The notes under the pieces are model-generated. The model ran no database searches. It saw only the letters and a list, made by a program, of their open reading frames with translations, and had not been told where the DNA came from. This document shows, in pieces, positions 35,982 to 48,200 of a stretch of 64,000 bases of DNA (positions are counted from its first letter, which is position 1; every line of letters begins with the position of its first letter). The DNA lies in contig JBCAMK010000015.1 in NCBI GenBank assembly GCA_038503065.1, forward strand, positions 1,116,001 to 1,180,000, in the 5' to 3' direction. The stretch comes from Paragyromitra xinjiangensis. Taxonomy: Eukaryota; Ascomycota; Pezizomycetes; Pezizales; Discinaceae. The translations under genes were made by a program, and so were the position numbers.

Positions 35982-38943
35982 TAGGGTGAACGGGGCGAAA
36001 GTCTTCACCAAACTGGACCTCAAGGACGGTTTTCACCTGATCAGGATTAAAGAAGGAGACGAGTGGAAAACTGCATTCCGCACTCGTTATGGCCACTTTG
36101 AGTACACCGTTATGCCTTTCGGGTTGGCTAACGCGCCAGCTTCCTTCCAAGATATGATGCAACAGGTTCTCCGTGAATTCTTGGACCAGGGTGTCGTTGT
36201 TTACATCGATGATATCCTCATTTACTCTAGCTCCCAGGAGGAACATGAGGTCCTGGTAACCAAAGTCTTGCAGCGGTTGCAAGACGAGGGACTAGCCGTA
36301 GCCATAAACAAGAGTATCTTTCATACCAAGGAAGTTGAATTCTTGGGCTACATTATCTCGGACAAAGGTGTGGCCATGTCGTTGGCAAAGGTTGAATCAA
36401 TCCTATCGTGGGAAACCCCGAAGAGCGTTCGCGACGTACAAGTTTTTATCGGTTTTGCCAATTTCTACCGACGTTTCATCGAAAACTTCTCGCAAGTCGC
36501 CAGTCCCCTGACCTCGCTCACCAAAGGCGACCCCAAACAATTCCACTGGGGAGATAAACAAGCGATCGCCTTCGAATACCTTAAAGTAGCCTTCACGACC
36601 GCTCCCATCCTTTGCCATTTTGCGCCGGAACGCCAGACTGTCGTTGAAACCGACGCCTCAGATTATGCCTTGGGCTGCGTCCTCTCCCAAATTATCGATA
36701 AAAAGCTACACCCTGTGGCTTTCCACTCCCGAAAATTCAATAAAGCCGAATTGAATTATGAAGTACACGACAAGGAGTTACTAGCAATAGTGACCGCCTT
36801 TAAGGAATGGCGACATTACCTTGAAGGAAGTAAACTTCAGGCCATTGTCTACACTGACCACAAGAATCTCGAGTACTTTATGAAGGAAACCCGAATTCTC
36901 AATCGTCGACAGGCCAGATGGGCGGAATATTTGTCGTCATTCGACTTTAAAATAATTTATCGACCGGGAACGTCAGGAGGAAAGCCCGATGCACTGTCTA
37001 GGCGTCCGGAGTATCGCCCTAAGGAGGGGGATACAACACAGCCTGTTGAAGCTATGTTCCGCACCGGCCAGCTCGATATGACTGGCCGCCCGAGTAAGTC
37101 AATTGTCGTATCCTTAATTCATAGAGACGATGATGACCCAGGTGTAAATTATGAAAACGGTAAACGAACGAGCTATTCGGAGCTGGCCTCCAATGGCAAC
37201 CACCACCACTATAATTCTAATCCTAATACACCTCGTGAGGAGCTACTCATTTCTACAGCCTCCCTCACCGCGCTTCAGGTTCTAAAATTCGACACGGATT
37301 TCCTGGAGCAAGTTAGTTCGCAAGTAGAGTTGGATGAAGGATACAAGGAAGTCCTTCAATCGGTAACGCAAGGCAGCACAGACAAGAAATTCCAACATTA
37401 CACAGTGAAGGATGGACTCCTCTTTTGGAAAAACAGGTTAACGGTACCAGACAATGAAGAATTAAAAACGTTGATCCTAGAGAACGAACACGACTCGAAA
37501 GTCGCTGGGCACTTCGGCATAGACAAAACAATAGAGCTAGTCCAGAGAAACTTTTACTGGCCCCGAATGACCGCCTGGATAACGGATTATGTCCGTTCAT
37601 GCGACCCGTGTCAACATAACAAATCAGTTCGTCACAAGAAGTATGGTCTCCTGCAGCCGCTGGAGACCCCGTACGCCCCATGGGTGTCGATATCAACCGA
37701 TTTCATTGTCCAGTTACCTGAGTCCCGAGGATATACCCAGATCTGTGTAGTGGTCGACCGGTTCACCAAGATGGCGCATTTCATCCCATTAGAAGAAAGA
37801 GCAACGGCAAGTGACGTGGCGAAGGCGTTTGTGGATAAAGTATGGAAGCTGCATGGACTGCCGAAGGAGATAGTTTCTGATCGAGACGCAAAATTTACTG
37901 GAGAATTCTGGACCTCACTATGCAAACTTTTAGAGATCAAGTCCAGCAAATCATCGGCCTTCCACCCCCAGACTGATGGACAAACCGAACGAGTCAACCA
38001 AGTACTGCCTCACCTAAGAAATTTTGTTAATTACGATCAGGACGACTGGTATGACCTTTTACCTTTGGCGGAGTTCGCGTACAACAATGCAGAAGCCTCT
38101 GCAACTGGCATCAGTCCTTTCTTTGCAAACCACGGATTCCATCCACGAACCACCTTCACAGTAGACAGGGAAGTCAAGAACCCTGCATCCAAACTTTACG
38201 CCCACTGGCTTCAAACAGTTAATGATTTCGCAACTTCCTCCCTCAAAGCAACTCGAGCAACCATGAACAAATACTTCGATAAAAAGCGACAAGAAGAACC
38301 TTCATTCAAGGTCGGCGATCTAGTAATGCTGGATGCACGTAACATCAAAACCAAGCGTCCAACTCGGAAACTAGCACCAAAATCCTATGGCCCCTTTCCC
38401 ATTACCCGTGTCGGAACCAGAGCATGCACCCTTAATCTTGGAGGACGGTGGAAAATATTCCCCACCTTCCATGTCTCTCTATTAGAACCTTACCGACACA
38501 GCATACGGGCCGGACGAAATCAAGACAGACCGCCGCCAGACGACATTGAAGGACAACTCGAGTATGAGGTGGAATATATAGTCAGAAGCGAAAAACGACC
38601 TACTGGAAGTGGCCGCCGCCGTGGCTTTAGGATGTTCTACCTTGTCAAATGGGTGGGATATTCGGATGATGAAAATTCTTGGGAACCGGGAGACGAATTA
38701 GGGAATGCCGCAGAAGCTGTTGCCGATTTTCATAGACTCTACCCCAACAAATGCGTGCCATGCCTGTTTGCAAATTTATTTTCTTTGCGTTTTAGATATT
38801 GTATTTTTCTACTGAACGTCCTTAGATGCGGGGAAACTTTTACCACTGTGGCCAAGCAAACGCAGTGGATTTTATGTACCCAAGACGCTAAGGGACTCGC
38901 TGTATCACAGATTCATTTGTATTTTTTCATACTGTTATTCTGA
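35965..38943 (+). CDS. Pol: reverse transcriptase, RNase H, integrase, chromodomain
   Basis: A 992-codon frame. RT palm motifs [15 protein letters not shown] and [11 protein letters not shown] (catalytic YIDD) come first. RNase H follows with [12 protein letters not shown] and [11 protein letters not shown]. Integrase has the HHCC zinc region (GHFGIDKT to CDPCQ) and the catalytic Asp, Asp, Glu in STDF, SDRDAKF and [11 protein letters not shown]. The C-terminal chromodomain [18 protein letters not shown] is the mark of chromoviruses, which use it to target heterochromatin. After it the frame runs about 70 residues towards the 3' LTR. Because the RT start lies in another frame, this copy is probably not autonomous. 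Confidence 0.93.
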   Translation: MSELRDRVNGAKVFTKLDLKDGFHLIRIKEGDEWKTAFRTRYGHFEYTVMPFGLANAPASFQDMMQQVLREFLDQGVVVYIDDILIYSSSQEEHEVLVTKVLQRLQDEGLAVAINKSIFHTKEVEFLGYIISDKGVAMSLAKVESILSWETPKSVRDVQVFIGFANFYRRFIENFSQVASPLTSLTKGDPKQFHWGDKQAIAFEYLKVAFTTAPILCHFAPERQTVVETDASDYALGCVLSQIIDKKLHPVAFHSRKFNKAELNYEVHDKELLAIVTAFKEWRHYLEGSKLQAIVYTDHKNLEYFMKETRILNRRQARWAEYLSSFDFKIIYRPGTSGGKPDALSRRPEYRPKEGDTTQPVEAMFRTGQLDMTGRPSKSIVVSLIHRDDDDPGVNYENGKRTSYSELASNGNHHHYNSNPNTPREELLISTASLTALQVLKFDTDFLEQVSSQVELDEGYKEVLQSVTQGSTDKKFQHYTVKDGLLFWKNRLTVPDNEELKTLILENEHDSKVAGHFGIDKTIELVQRNFYWPRMTAWITDYVRSCDPCQHNKSVRHKKYGLLQPLETPYAPWVSISTDFIVQLPESRGYTQICVVVDRFTKMAHFIPLEERATASDVAKAFVDKVWKLHGLPKEIVSDRDAKFTGEFWTSLCKLLEIKSSKSSAFHPQTDGQTERVNQVLPHLRNFVNYDQDDWYDLLPLAEFAYNNAEASATGISPFFANHGFHPRTTFTVDREVKNPASKLYAHWLQTVNDFATSSLKATRATMNKYFDKKRQEEPSFKVGDLVMLDARNIKTKRPTRKLAPKSYGPFPITRVGTRACTLNLGGRWKIFPTFHVSLLEPYRHSIRAGRNQDRPPPDDIEGQLEYEVEYIVRSEKRPTGSGRRRGFRMFYLVKWVGYSDDENSWEPGDELGNAAEAVADFHRLYPNKCVPCLFANLFSLRFRYCIFLLNVLRCGETFTTVAKQTQWILCTQDAKGLAVSQIHLYFFILLF

Positions 38944-38966
38944 CGACTAACCTGTGAGGGGGATAC

Positions 38967-40000
38967 TGTTATACCTATGGCTATAGGCGTGCAGTGGTCT
39001 CCCTGTTACCCTACCTACGTAGGGAGTTACCCTACCTTCCATTTGGTCACCTTCCCGTCTTCGTTGGACCCCTCTGTGGCTGCCTGTTGTGATATTGGCC
39101 TTCCCAGCCTATTCCCAGGCAGTTACCCTGCCTTCCCCGGTTACCCGGCCGTTACCCTGCCTTCGCTTGCGCTGCTGGCAGCGCTGGATCGAGAAGGGGG
39201 GACACCCGCAAAATATCCGCGTCCCGGAGACTAAAAGTAACCCCTGGGTCGTCAACGGCGACCCGGAGGGTATGTATGAGAGGTCTTCATAGGGCAACTT
39301 GGGGCGCCGAGTCACGTGGGCTATTCGGATTAGTCATCAGAGGTCTCCTGCCCGCGCTACGGGGCTCCAAACACCAGCTGTCGCAACAAAACGATATCGT
39401 GTAACCACCTACTCGATCGGGCGAACGCAACCGTCGCAACCGTATCATCGCCACGTCGAACCGAGGCGATCTGAGGATTACTGAACGAGGGGTAAGCGTC
39501 GGAAGTTGGAGATATCGGCTTCGCTGATAGGATGTCGGATAAATGGATAAGCGAGTTAGTTCAATTTGTAATAGTAGATAGTTTAGTCCGTCGACCCAAG
39601 CTACAAAGAACACACAGTAGTAAAGAGGACGGGATATAAATACTCTTGCATTGGACGTCAATTCTGAGTCGATCATCATCGAGGAAGAACGAGCCTTATC
39701 AATATTATTTTGTTACCAACATACTTTGTTCCGTGATAAATTCTCCATCGTATCGAGTTGTTTAGCATAGCTTCGCGCTTCAACACTCGTGTCCTTCCTA
39801 TTGAGAAAGTTCTTTCAACGGAACAGCCCCGACCCTTATCTCGCTTAAACTATCGTTGCCTTTGTGCGGTTCATAAGAAGTTGTCAGGACGTGCGCTCGG
39901 GTATTGTGCTACGGATAGTAGCCGGTCGAGTTACAGAGTCTAGAGAGCTATCTAAAGCTTCGCTTAGAATTCAGTAGTGGTGCGAAGTACCGGTCCTACA
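38967..40000 (+). repeat. 3' LTR
   Basis: 1034 bp, matching the 5' LTR end to end apart from an 18-nt absence near 39259 and scattered substitutions. Confidence 0.95.
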
Positions 40001-41627
40001 TCTAGTTCTTCCGGATAACAAAGCGGTCGCCACTCTCTATCTTTCACGTCTCCAGAGATAGAGCGGAAGACTCTTATTTCGTCATCACCGACAACAAGGA
40101 GACTGTTAAGCTCACGATCAAAGTCATGCCATTCGATGCTAGTCGAAAAACGGAACCCCCTTGTTCCAATATATACTGTAAAGGTTTTTGGAGCGACTGG
40201 AGAAAGGACAGGTGGAGCTATTAGTTCATCATGTTCTTCTCGTCTTGGTCTAGATAATGGTGTATTGGGAAGACTTTTATGCTGTAGATTTTGATCTTGA
40301 CGAGGAGTTAGTAACTCTCTAGTATATGGGTTTGGCTGTTCCTTTCGAATTGTACAAGGCGATTCCATAACAATTGGCGTTTGTAAAACTGGCGATTCAT
40401 ATGATCTTTGTTCTCTCTGCTGACCTAAGACACTGTCAGACGATAATGCCTTTCTTCGACTAACTGATTCTGAAGGAGACGTTGAAGGGGAAGTCGAGTA
40501 TCTTCGTGACTTCAATTGCCGTTTACGGTCCTGCGCGAGCCTTTCTTCCCAAAATTTGGATGCCCCTCCAGTAGTTCCGACACTAGAAAAGACATCTTGG
40601 GGGTGAGACTTTGATGGGATTGCTCTGGCGCTCCTATCAATGGATGGGGGGCGGGTGACCGTGTATCCAGGAAGACTGTTTGATTCATTAGAGCTCTCGA
40701 CATCTGATATTTCAACCTTCTTTTTTCTAGGGTGGGGGACTGGTTCTGGCTCGCCGCGTGTTCGTCTACATCAGCAAAAATAATTGATTTACTCCCCATG
40801 TCTCCTGGTGTCTCCCGGTTGCCTCCCTGAACCTCCCTGACCTCCCTGAACTAACTTTGGGATCTCCCATGAATGTGTGGATGATTCTAATTTTGCACTT
40901 TTCAGAATATTTTTTAGATTTTTCTTGCAAGTTCTAGGGGGTCTATTTTGAAACGACCTTTTTTGTGTCGTATGAGTTTTTAGAAACTTTGCTATGTAAA
41001 TATGCCCCTTGAAAATGTACGAAATGTGACAAGAATCTGGAAAATAATTCATTTGTGTACAATTAAAACAAAGATATAACGGCTTTTTCTCTTACTTAAA
41101 TTTTTTTTTCAGGGAGTCACGGGGAGGAATGGGGAGTAGTTTAATTATTTTTCCTGATGTATCTCGCGCCCGCTGTCGCCGGTTTATTGTCCGCACCCTG
41201 TCCCAACAAAGTGTCCGTATAATATCGGTGACTACATCGCGGTCGTATCCCCACTCTGGTGGGGCCACGCGCGTCACTGCTTTCACAACAGGATACATTT
41301 TCGAGACGAATGGATAGGTGTTGAAAGGCTTTTTCAAATTGAGGCCTCGCTGCAAGCACTGTTCCAGAACCCACTCTCTCCGTTCGCGTTTGACTCTTCC
41401 CGCCTCTACCGTGTCTGGGATGCTCAGAATACCCATTCTCCGATTGAGATCACGCCTGAAATTCTTGGAGCTCGTTTTCAGGCGCCTCTCGGTAGGATTC
41501 GTCGAGCCCATAGGAGAAGACGAATGCATTTCATCCCTAAATGGGGTGGCATTTGATCTACTATAAATTTCTTGGCTTTTTCATTCTTTCGAACTGGAGG
41601 TTGTAAACTTACGGCTGGGGATATTGA

Positions 41628-43430
41628 CATCAGCAAAAAAAAAATTGCGCCCAATAGGTACATATTCCGCCCGACCGCCTGCCACGCCCGGGCGCCACTT
41701 GCTGCCTGCTGCGATTTCCCCGGGCGGCACTTGCTGCCTGCAGCGCTTCCGGGCGACCTCCTACCATCCGGCAGCGCAGGGCGGCAGCTTGGGTACTTAG
41801 CAAATTTTCGATCGAATTTTTCTAAGTCCCTGAAAACTCGGGACTTAGCAAAATTCAATACACTCGCCTCCCAGGCACTTAGCGATTTTCAAAAATCTGG
41901 AGGTCGCTTAGTCATCACTTTGTAGTCGCCAAGTCGTCGCTTAGTCGTCGCCAAAGCAACGCCTAGTAAGACAGCAATCTCCACCTCCCTATTCCTTCCC
42001 GTCCTTCCTTCTATTGCTTCCCCCTATTCCCTCCCACCCATTCTCAACCTCGCTGTACCGCTGACATCGTGACTTTTAGGCTCAAGCGCGGCTCTGCTTG
42101 CAAAGAACCTCCTGCGTAACGTCTTGATTCCGTTTATTTGACTCCGCTGATATGCCTCCTGGGCTCGCTGATCCGCTGCTTCAGCTTCCTCTGCCTCCGC
42201 CGGCTGCCTGCTTCGCTGCTTCCGCCTGCGAGCTCGGTGAGGCAGCTCAATTGACTGATCGATTCGCTGCCTCCGCCTCTGCAGCCTCCGCCATATGGTC
42301 GATCCGCTGCCTGAGCCTTCCTGAGCTTCCGCCGCCTCCTGGAGGTCGTCGATTCGCTGCCTGGGCTTCCGCTGCCTTAGTCAATTGATCGATTCGCTGC
42401 AGCAGCCTCCGCTGCCTGCGCCACATGGTCGATTCGCTGCCTGCGCCAATAGGTCAATTCACTGCCTGAGCTTCCGCCGCCTCCCGAGGTCGTCGATCCG
42501 CTTCCTGAGCTTCCTCCGCCTCCGCCATATGGTCAATTCGCTGCCTGAGCTTCCGCTGCCTCCGCCACATGGTCTATTCGCTGCTGCAGCTTCCGCCGCT
42601 TCCTCCGCTTCCGCCATATGGTCAATTCGCTGCCTGAGCCTGCGCCTGCGCCAATAGGTCGATTCGCTGCCTGAGCTTCCGCTGCCTCAGCCAATTGATC
42701 GATTCGCTGCAGCAGCCTCCGCTGCCTGCGCCAATAGGTCGATTCGCTGCCTGAGCTTCCGCTGCCTCAGCCAATTGATCGATTCGCTGCAGCAGCCTCC
42801 GCTGCCTGCGCCATATGGTCAATTTGCTGCCTGCGCCAATAGGTCAATTCGCTGCCTGAGCCTGAGCCTGAGCCTGAGCCATATGGTCGATCCGCTGCCT
42901 GAGCCTTAGCCTGCGCCTGCGCCTGAGCCTGAGCCTGCGCCTGCGCCTGAGCCTGCGCCTGCGCCAATAGGTCAATTCGCTGCCTGAGCTTCCGCCGCCT
43001 CCGCCAAATGGTCAATTCGCTGCCTGCCTCTGGCAGGTTGTCGACTCGCTGCTGCAGCTTCCACAGAAGCCAGTTTATATTTGTACATAGATATATAGAT
43101 ACATAGATACATAGAATAAAGCAATTGTAAATGATATTGGTTCCACCATACAAGTGATTCCCGAATATTCCAGGCCCTACTGTACAAATCCATTCTACAG
43201 GGCGAACTGCTGCCAAAATCCTGCGGCAGCGAGGGACCACACGCGTCCAGAAGCAGCCCACTACACCACTTGCTACAGGAGGAAACGACCTCCTCCAGGC
43301 GGTCAAAGGTCTAGAAACCATGCCTCTAGGGCGCGCCGAGATGCTGCAGCAACCTAACAGAAGGGTAACATTCCGCCCGACCGCCTAGACCTCCAGGCGG
43401 CCGGGGCGGCTTTATCAATTTTTGCTGATG
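41628..43430 (-). mobile_element. Non-autonomous DNA element E, copy 2
   Basis: Same ends as copy 1 but inverted: CATCAGCAAAAA at 41628, TTTTTGCTGATG ending at 43430, with a GA duplication at 41626-41627 and 43431-43432. It lies in exon 9 of the large minus-strand gene. Removing it with one GA leaves that exon a multiple of three with matching phases. The internal array (about 42170-43060) is shorter and differently arranged from copy 1. No transposase. Confidence 0.88.
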
Positions 43431-43488
43431 GAGATCGGTGTCTAGGTGTAGTTTGAGGAGTGGCTCTTGCGCGAGTCTCAGTTCTTCC

Positions 43489-44069
43489 CCTTAGGCTAGA
43501 TGTCAGTCAAGCCAATATTTAATCTGTGGAGATTGGAAAGCTACCTATTAGGACTGCGATACTCTTCTGTCTCCCTCCGTCTTTCATGAGTCTCAGTTCT
43601 TCCCCTTATGCTGGATGTCAGTCAAGCCAACATTTAATCTGTGGAGATTGGAAAGTTACCTATGGGGACTGCGATACTCTTCTGTCTCCCTCCGTCTTTC
43701 ATGAGTCTCGGTTCTCCCCCTTATTCTAGATTTCAGTCAAGCCAACATTTAATCTGTGGAGATTGGAAAGTTACCTATAAGGACTATGATACTCTTCGGT
43801 TTCTCTCCCTCTTTCTCTCTGCTTAGCTATTCTTCCCCTTACTTGATATTAGTTGAGCCAATAATTAACCTATAAAGGTTGGAAGGTTACCTATCAGGAC
43901 TGCGATACTCTTCGGGCTCTCTTCGCCTTTCCCTTTGCTCAGGCGTTCTTCCCCTTGCTTGATATCAGTCAAGTCAATAATTAACCTATAAAAATTGGGG
44001 AATAACCTATTAGCACCGTGGCTGCGGTGTTCCTCTCTTTGTCTTTCCTGTTGCTCGGATCTTCTTCCC
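43489..44069 (-). repeat. Tandem array of exon-plus-intron cassettes
   Basis: On the minus strand about 113-116 bp repeats five times, with a sixth related unit extending into 43431-43489. Each unit is a 60- or 63-nt exon entered and left in phase 2, plus a ~50-55-nt intron. The intron opens GTAACTTTCC and closes CTTGACTGACATC(C/T)AG. The two units nearest the 3' side (exons 43719-43660 and 43604-43545) are nearly identical in exon and intron, so they duplicated last; the older units are diverged. One of the three possible frames is open in every unit, and in that frame the exon reads as an Arg/Glu-rich 20-21-residue repeat. Confidence 0.8.
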
Positions 44070-44655
44070 CTAGCCATATTTCAGTTAAGTCAAGAGTTAA
44101 TTTATAGCAATTAGGGAATTACCTATCAGGACTGTGACGTTCTTTTCGACTTCCTTTCTGGGAGATTGCAGCAACTCTGCTCTGCTCTCGGGCCCAGTCC
44201 CCAGTATAGTCAGCTTTACGTGAAGAATTTTCTCCGCTGATATAAGGTCAGCCATATAATTAAATAATATTAATTAGAGTAAGGCTTACTAGTTTTGAAG
44301 TTGGATCCTGCGTTTATCAGGATGCTGGCTGCTGAGACCTTGGAAGCTATCAATATCAACTGCTCCGGCCATTTGATTTTTGCCCCTCATATGTAGTCAG
44401 AATATAAATCAATAAGATTTTGTGGGAGGTGGCTCACCTGGGCATACTTTCTTGAGTGAAGACTATGCTACTTTCACGGCCCAGCGTACTCGACATAAGG
44501 CCTGGGTCATTGTTTGAAGACTGAATAGACTCCCTGGGATTAATATTGGCTATACCCTCTGGCGTCTTTATCAGGCGTCGGGACTCTGTTTTGGCTGCCT
44601 TTTCTATCCGCCGAGCCATGACACTAGCGCGGTTTTTCATCATTGATGAAGTCAT

Positions 44656-45268
44656 TATAATTAGCTGTTTAGTACCTGACCGAAAATTGCAAATCCACCA
44701 GAAATACTTCACGGAGAAAATAAAAGGAGTAAGGCAAATTTATATAGAGTAGGATAGAATAAAGTGGGGTAAGTCGTAAATTGGAATGATGATGTTTAAG
44801 GGTAAAAGTGGGGTATAGGGATTATGGTTTGCCAGAGACATCAAGCAGTAAATCAAGTTAGCAGGGTAATCTTAGCGTTGCTCGGACCTCTATTTCGAAC
44901 TACATGTAGGATTGTGCCAGTGACCTGATTGATGGTTACGACTACATGCCGTTAAACTATCATTGGCCTCCCATATGTATACATGTATCTGCCCACACAT
45001 GGGATACATGTACTTGCGATCAGCTTAGGGTCAGCTATTACTCGGGGAAATTTTTTATTTGAGTAAAAATTGAGATATCTCTCTTGAATAAAGATAGTAA
45101 TATTAATCTGGAAATTGAATAGATTCATATATGTGACTTGTTTGTATGTGCGGCCGAGGAGAATTGTCCAGGTTCTCAGCTTTCGTCTGATGTTTCCCAA
45201 CCCCACAGCATACAGAAAAGCGTGTTTCTCCCCATTTTCACAATAAACAGGCCTCAAAAATTTCCAAA
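44656..45268. promoter_or_regulatory. Shared divergent promoter of the two transposon genes
   Basis: 613 bp between the ATG of the large minus-strand gene and the ATG of the Tnp2-like gene. A minus-strand TATA box (CTATATAAATTT, 44737-44747) lies about 85 bp from the former. No clear TATA is seen for the latter. Short ATACATGTA-type palindromes lie near 44980 and 45005. Confidence 0.5.
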
Positions 45269-48200
45269 ATGCCTGCACCAGCTATTTACAGAGAATGTTC
45301 ATGCTCTTTAATTCCAATACGGCCGCACATCATTACCAGCAGGGCGGAATGGGCTAGGCACCTCGCCGTTAAAGAGCAAGACAGATTGAGGGAATTATTC
45401 CCGGATTCTTCCTCAGAGGAACCAAGCCCTAACAATGAAGACAATTCATCGGTAGACGAAATACGTAATGAAGAGGTCGAATCATCTGTTGGTGCTAGCA
45501 ATTTCAGCGACACCTCTTCGTCCATTGGCGCGCTCAGACATACAGAGCGTGAGTTCTCTCGAGGCGAGTTTAATGTCAATGATACTAATTGTGCTATAGA
45601 CGAACTGCAATACTCAACCGACGAAGACCAGCCAATGGTTTCAATACAATCTTCGCCAGCACTTAGTGATTCACAAGCTATTGAAAGAAATACCATAAGC
45701 GCCCACAGTCACCCAAATCCAAGATTAAGAGGTAGTAGGCGCAGGAGCGAGTCTACACGGGTATCATCTGCCATTCCTGGTCCAAGTCACCGTAGGGTAG
45801 CCGTTAGGCATCCCAGAGACCCAGAGGAATTTATTGATGAGGAATTTTCATCTCGTTTCACAAGAAACGACAACTCATACTTGCAGACTAATCAACAGGC
45901 GAATCATAGTTACGAACCTTACCCACTCAGATCAAGATCCGGTCGGAGGAACTCCCAGACATGGAATCCCACAGTACAAGATCAAGACTCATCTCCAGAT
46001 AGACTGTTCCGGGATGATGTAACTTCATCTTGTGGCTCCGAGCGAGTTATCGCAGACGATTCCTCAACCAATGTTTCAAATTCTGTTGCATCGCCTCATT
46101 TAGAGTATAGAAGGGACGGGCATGAAGGGTCTATGATCAGATCTCGGGCATCCCATATTACTGCATCTCCGGGTCGTCATTGGACAGAAGTTTATGATTC
46201 TAATATACAAATGCAAGATATAAATAACTCGCCAAGTGTTATCGAAGAGTGGCACCCCAGATCTGACCCACGTCGCCATTTTTCAACCATCTCGGAGCGC
46301 TCCAACCGCCACAGACCAGAGCTGAGCATTGAAAACTCTTTGCTCCGCAATCTCAGCCCTACCCGTGCACGCTCTACCGATGAAGAAAATACCTCAATAA
46401 GAATCGATGACCTAGCAACTGAAGATGAAGACGAAGATCCCTTTGACATCATCCCCGGTAATATAATGAGATTAGATATGGAGAAGAATGATGCTGAAGA
46501 GCTGAGTTCGGGGAGTGACAATATTGGGCAGATGAGAAGAGGATTCGTTAGTCCGGCCAGTGAGGGGTCTCGAATCGACCCTACCTCCACCTCCGAAGAT
46601 GACACTAGCTCTACAGGGGAACTTGTCAACGACTACACATTTCCCTACGACGACAAAATTGGAGAATTAACCAAGCAGCAAATTATCTCGATCGCACTAC
46701 AGGACCTAAAACTCTCACACAGGATATCAAGAGCCGCTGCAGCGGATATTAAAGAGCTGCTAGACAGCTTTGCGGACGAGAAATCGTGGGATTATAGGAC
46801 TACTAAGAAGTGGATCGAGGCCGAAACAGGCGTAAAACCTGTCTCTTATGATTGTTGCATCAATTCTTGCATGGGATATGCCATGTATCCCGACAAGGAA
46901 ATATGTGACACTTGTGAGCATGCCAGGTGGAAGCCTGGAGATAAGAAGATACCGTTTGCAACGTATGAATATATTCCAATTATTCATCGGTTACGATTGT
47001 GGTATGCCGATTCCACACGATCAAATGCCATGACTTTTTATAGACGTCAAGCGCAAAAAGAAGGTAAATATTTCTAATCAATAATAGACTTTTTCTTTAA
47101 GTTGGGAATGGTAGGCTAACTGATAGGCGAAAAGTCAACTGCACGGACTATTGGAATGGTGAACTGTTCCGTCATATGCAGGTCAAAAAAGGACTGTTTA
47201 AAAATATCACGGACGTTGGTTTTGTTTTCACAACAGATGGGGTGCAGGTGTACAAGACAAAAACCCGATTTTCTATCTGGCCTATGGCTCTTGAATGTTT
47301 AAATCTGCCTCCGGAAATTCGGACAAAGAGGCAAAATCTGCTCTGTACCGGTTTCATACCTGGTCCAAAAGGTCCTACAAATCTAGACTCATTCCTATAT
47401 CCGTTGATCAAAGAGTTCGAGGAGTTGCAGAATGGGATACCCGCAATCAATGGAGCCATCCCCAAATCGCTCATAACAGAGAGGACTTTCATTCTCAAAG
47501 GGCATATATGTCTAGTCGGAGCAGACATGGTGGCCCGAGAAAAAGTAAGCCAACTCACGTCACCCACGGAACCTTTATGTGGCTCCCCTATCTCTACAGC
47601 TAATTAACTTCTTTAGGTTATGAAAGTGACCGGCAATCGCTCGTACTGCTACTGTGAATACTGTCTCATCCGTGGAATTTGGCACAGAGGCATATACTGC
47701 CCTATCAGCCCACCGGAAGATGCCCCACTGGAAGTTCAAACTAGTGCAAAGTCTGGATATCCGTGGCCTGAATGGGACAGAAACAGCCTCCCTATGCGAA
47801 ACGATAAGGAGTTTCGCCGGGTAGCAAAGCAGATGGCGAGAAAGGGGGCAACAGACCAACAGAAATCAAAATATGGAGTGAAAGGACTTTCAATCCTTAG
47901 CCGATTGTCAAGCATTGACTTCCCACGGAGCTTCCCCCCGGATAGTATGCATTTGTGGTTCGAAAATATAGTCCCAGACTTAGTCAAGCACTGGAGAGGC
48001 AAGTATCGCGTTGAGAATGATCGGGTGGCGACCCCAATGGATGGATCAGATGCAGATAATGCTAGCGTTGAAGAGGAAGATACAGAAGAGGAGTTTGAAG
48101 AGGTACCTCGTGGATCGAGGAAGCGTAAAGCAGGTGGAAGGAAGGGATCCCAAAAGAAGAAGAAGAAGTTGAATGCCTCGAAGAAGCGACGAGAGCCCAA

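Larger units (their letters stand above)
31586..40000 (+). mobile_element. Ty3/gypsy chromovirus LTR retrotransposon
   Basis: Full-length element with 1045- and 1034-bp LTRs that begin TGTTATACC and end CCTACA (TG...CA). A perfect 5-bp target duplication TCTAG lies at 31581-31585 and 40001-40005. A purine tract (GTGAGGGGGATA) precedes the 3' LTR. Gag- and Pol-like frames run in order protease, RT, RNase H, integrase, chromodomain, which places it among the chromoviruses. It sits inside exon 12 of the large minus-strand gene. LTRs are nearly identical except for an 18-nt gap in the 3' copy and a few differences, so insertion is fairly recent, yet the coding region carries frame breaks. Confidence 0.96.
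30536..44655 (-). pseudogene. Large 18-exon gene of unknown function, broken by two insertions
   Basis: I followed splice sites and phase from the ATG at 44655: exons 44655-44438, 44385-44290, 44236-44123, 44069-44007, 43953-43891, 43837-43775, 43719-43660, 43604-43545, 43489-43431 plus 41625-41613 (split by element E2), 41557-41096, 40942-40793, 40726-40001 plus 31580-31526 (split by the LTR element), 31464-31408, 31352-31320, 31253 to about 31220, 31120-30986, 30920-30591 and 30553-30536. All phases agree except the end of exon 15, which is uncertain. The product is about 935 residues: a Ser/Lys-rich N-terminus, repeats of a charged RGRTETHERRRETEEYRSP motif, a 154-residue basic exon, and a block with VYIGTRGFRFSTS and REWRPLCYP. 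The tail is basic, with KKGQKPKRRTSLR. I recognise no family. Its place opposite a Tnp2 gene suggests a transposon accessory protein (the TnpA position), which is inference. Confidence 0.6.

Noticed and set aside
42152..43321. Open frames in element E copy 2 (both strands)
   Set aside because: Repeat array translations, as in copy 1.
43865..44077. 70-codon minus-strand frame MARGRRSEQQERQ...
   Set aside because: Unspliced reading across two exons and an intron of the cassette array; it stops in other units and breaks downstream.
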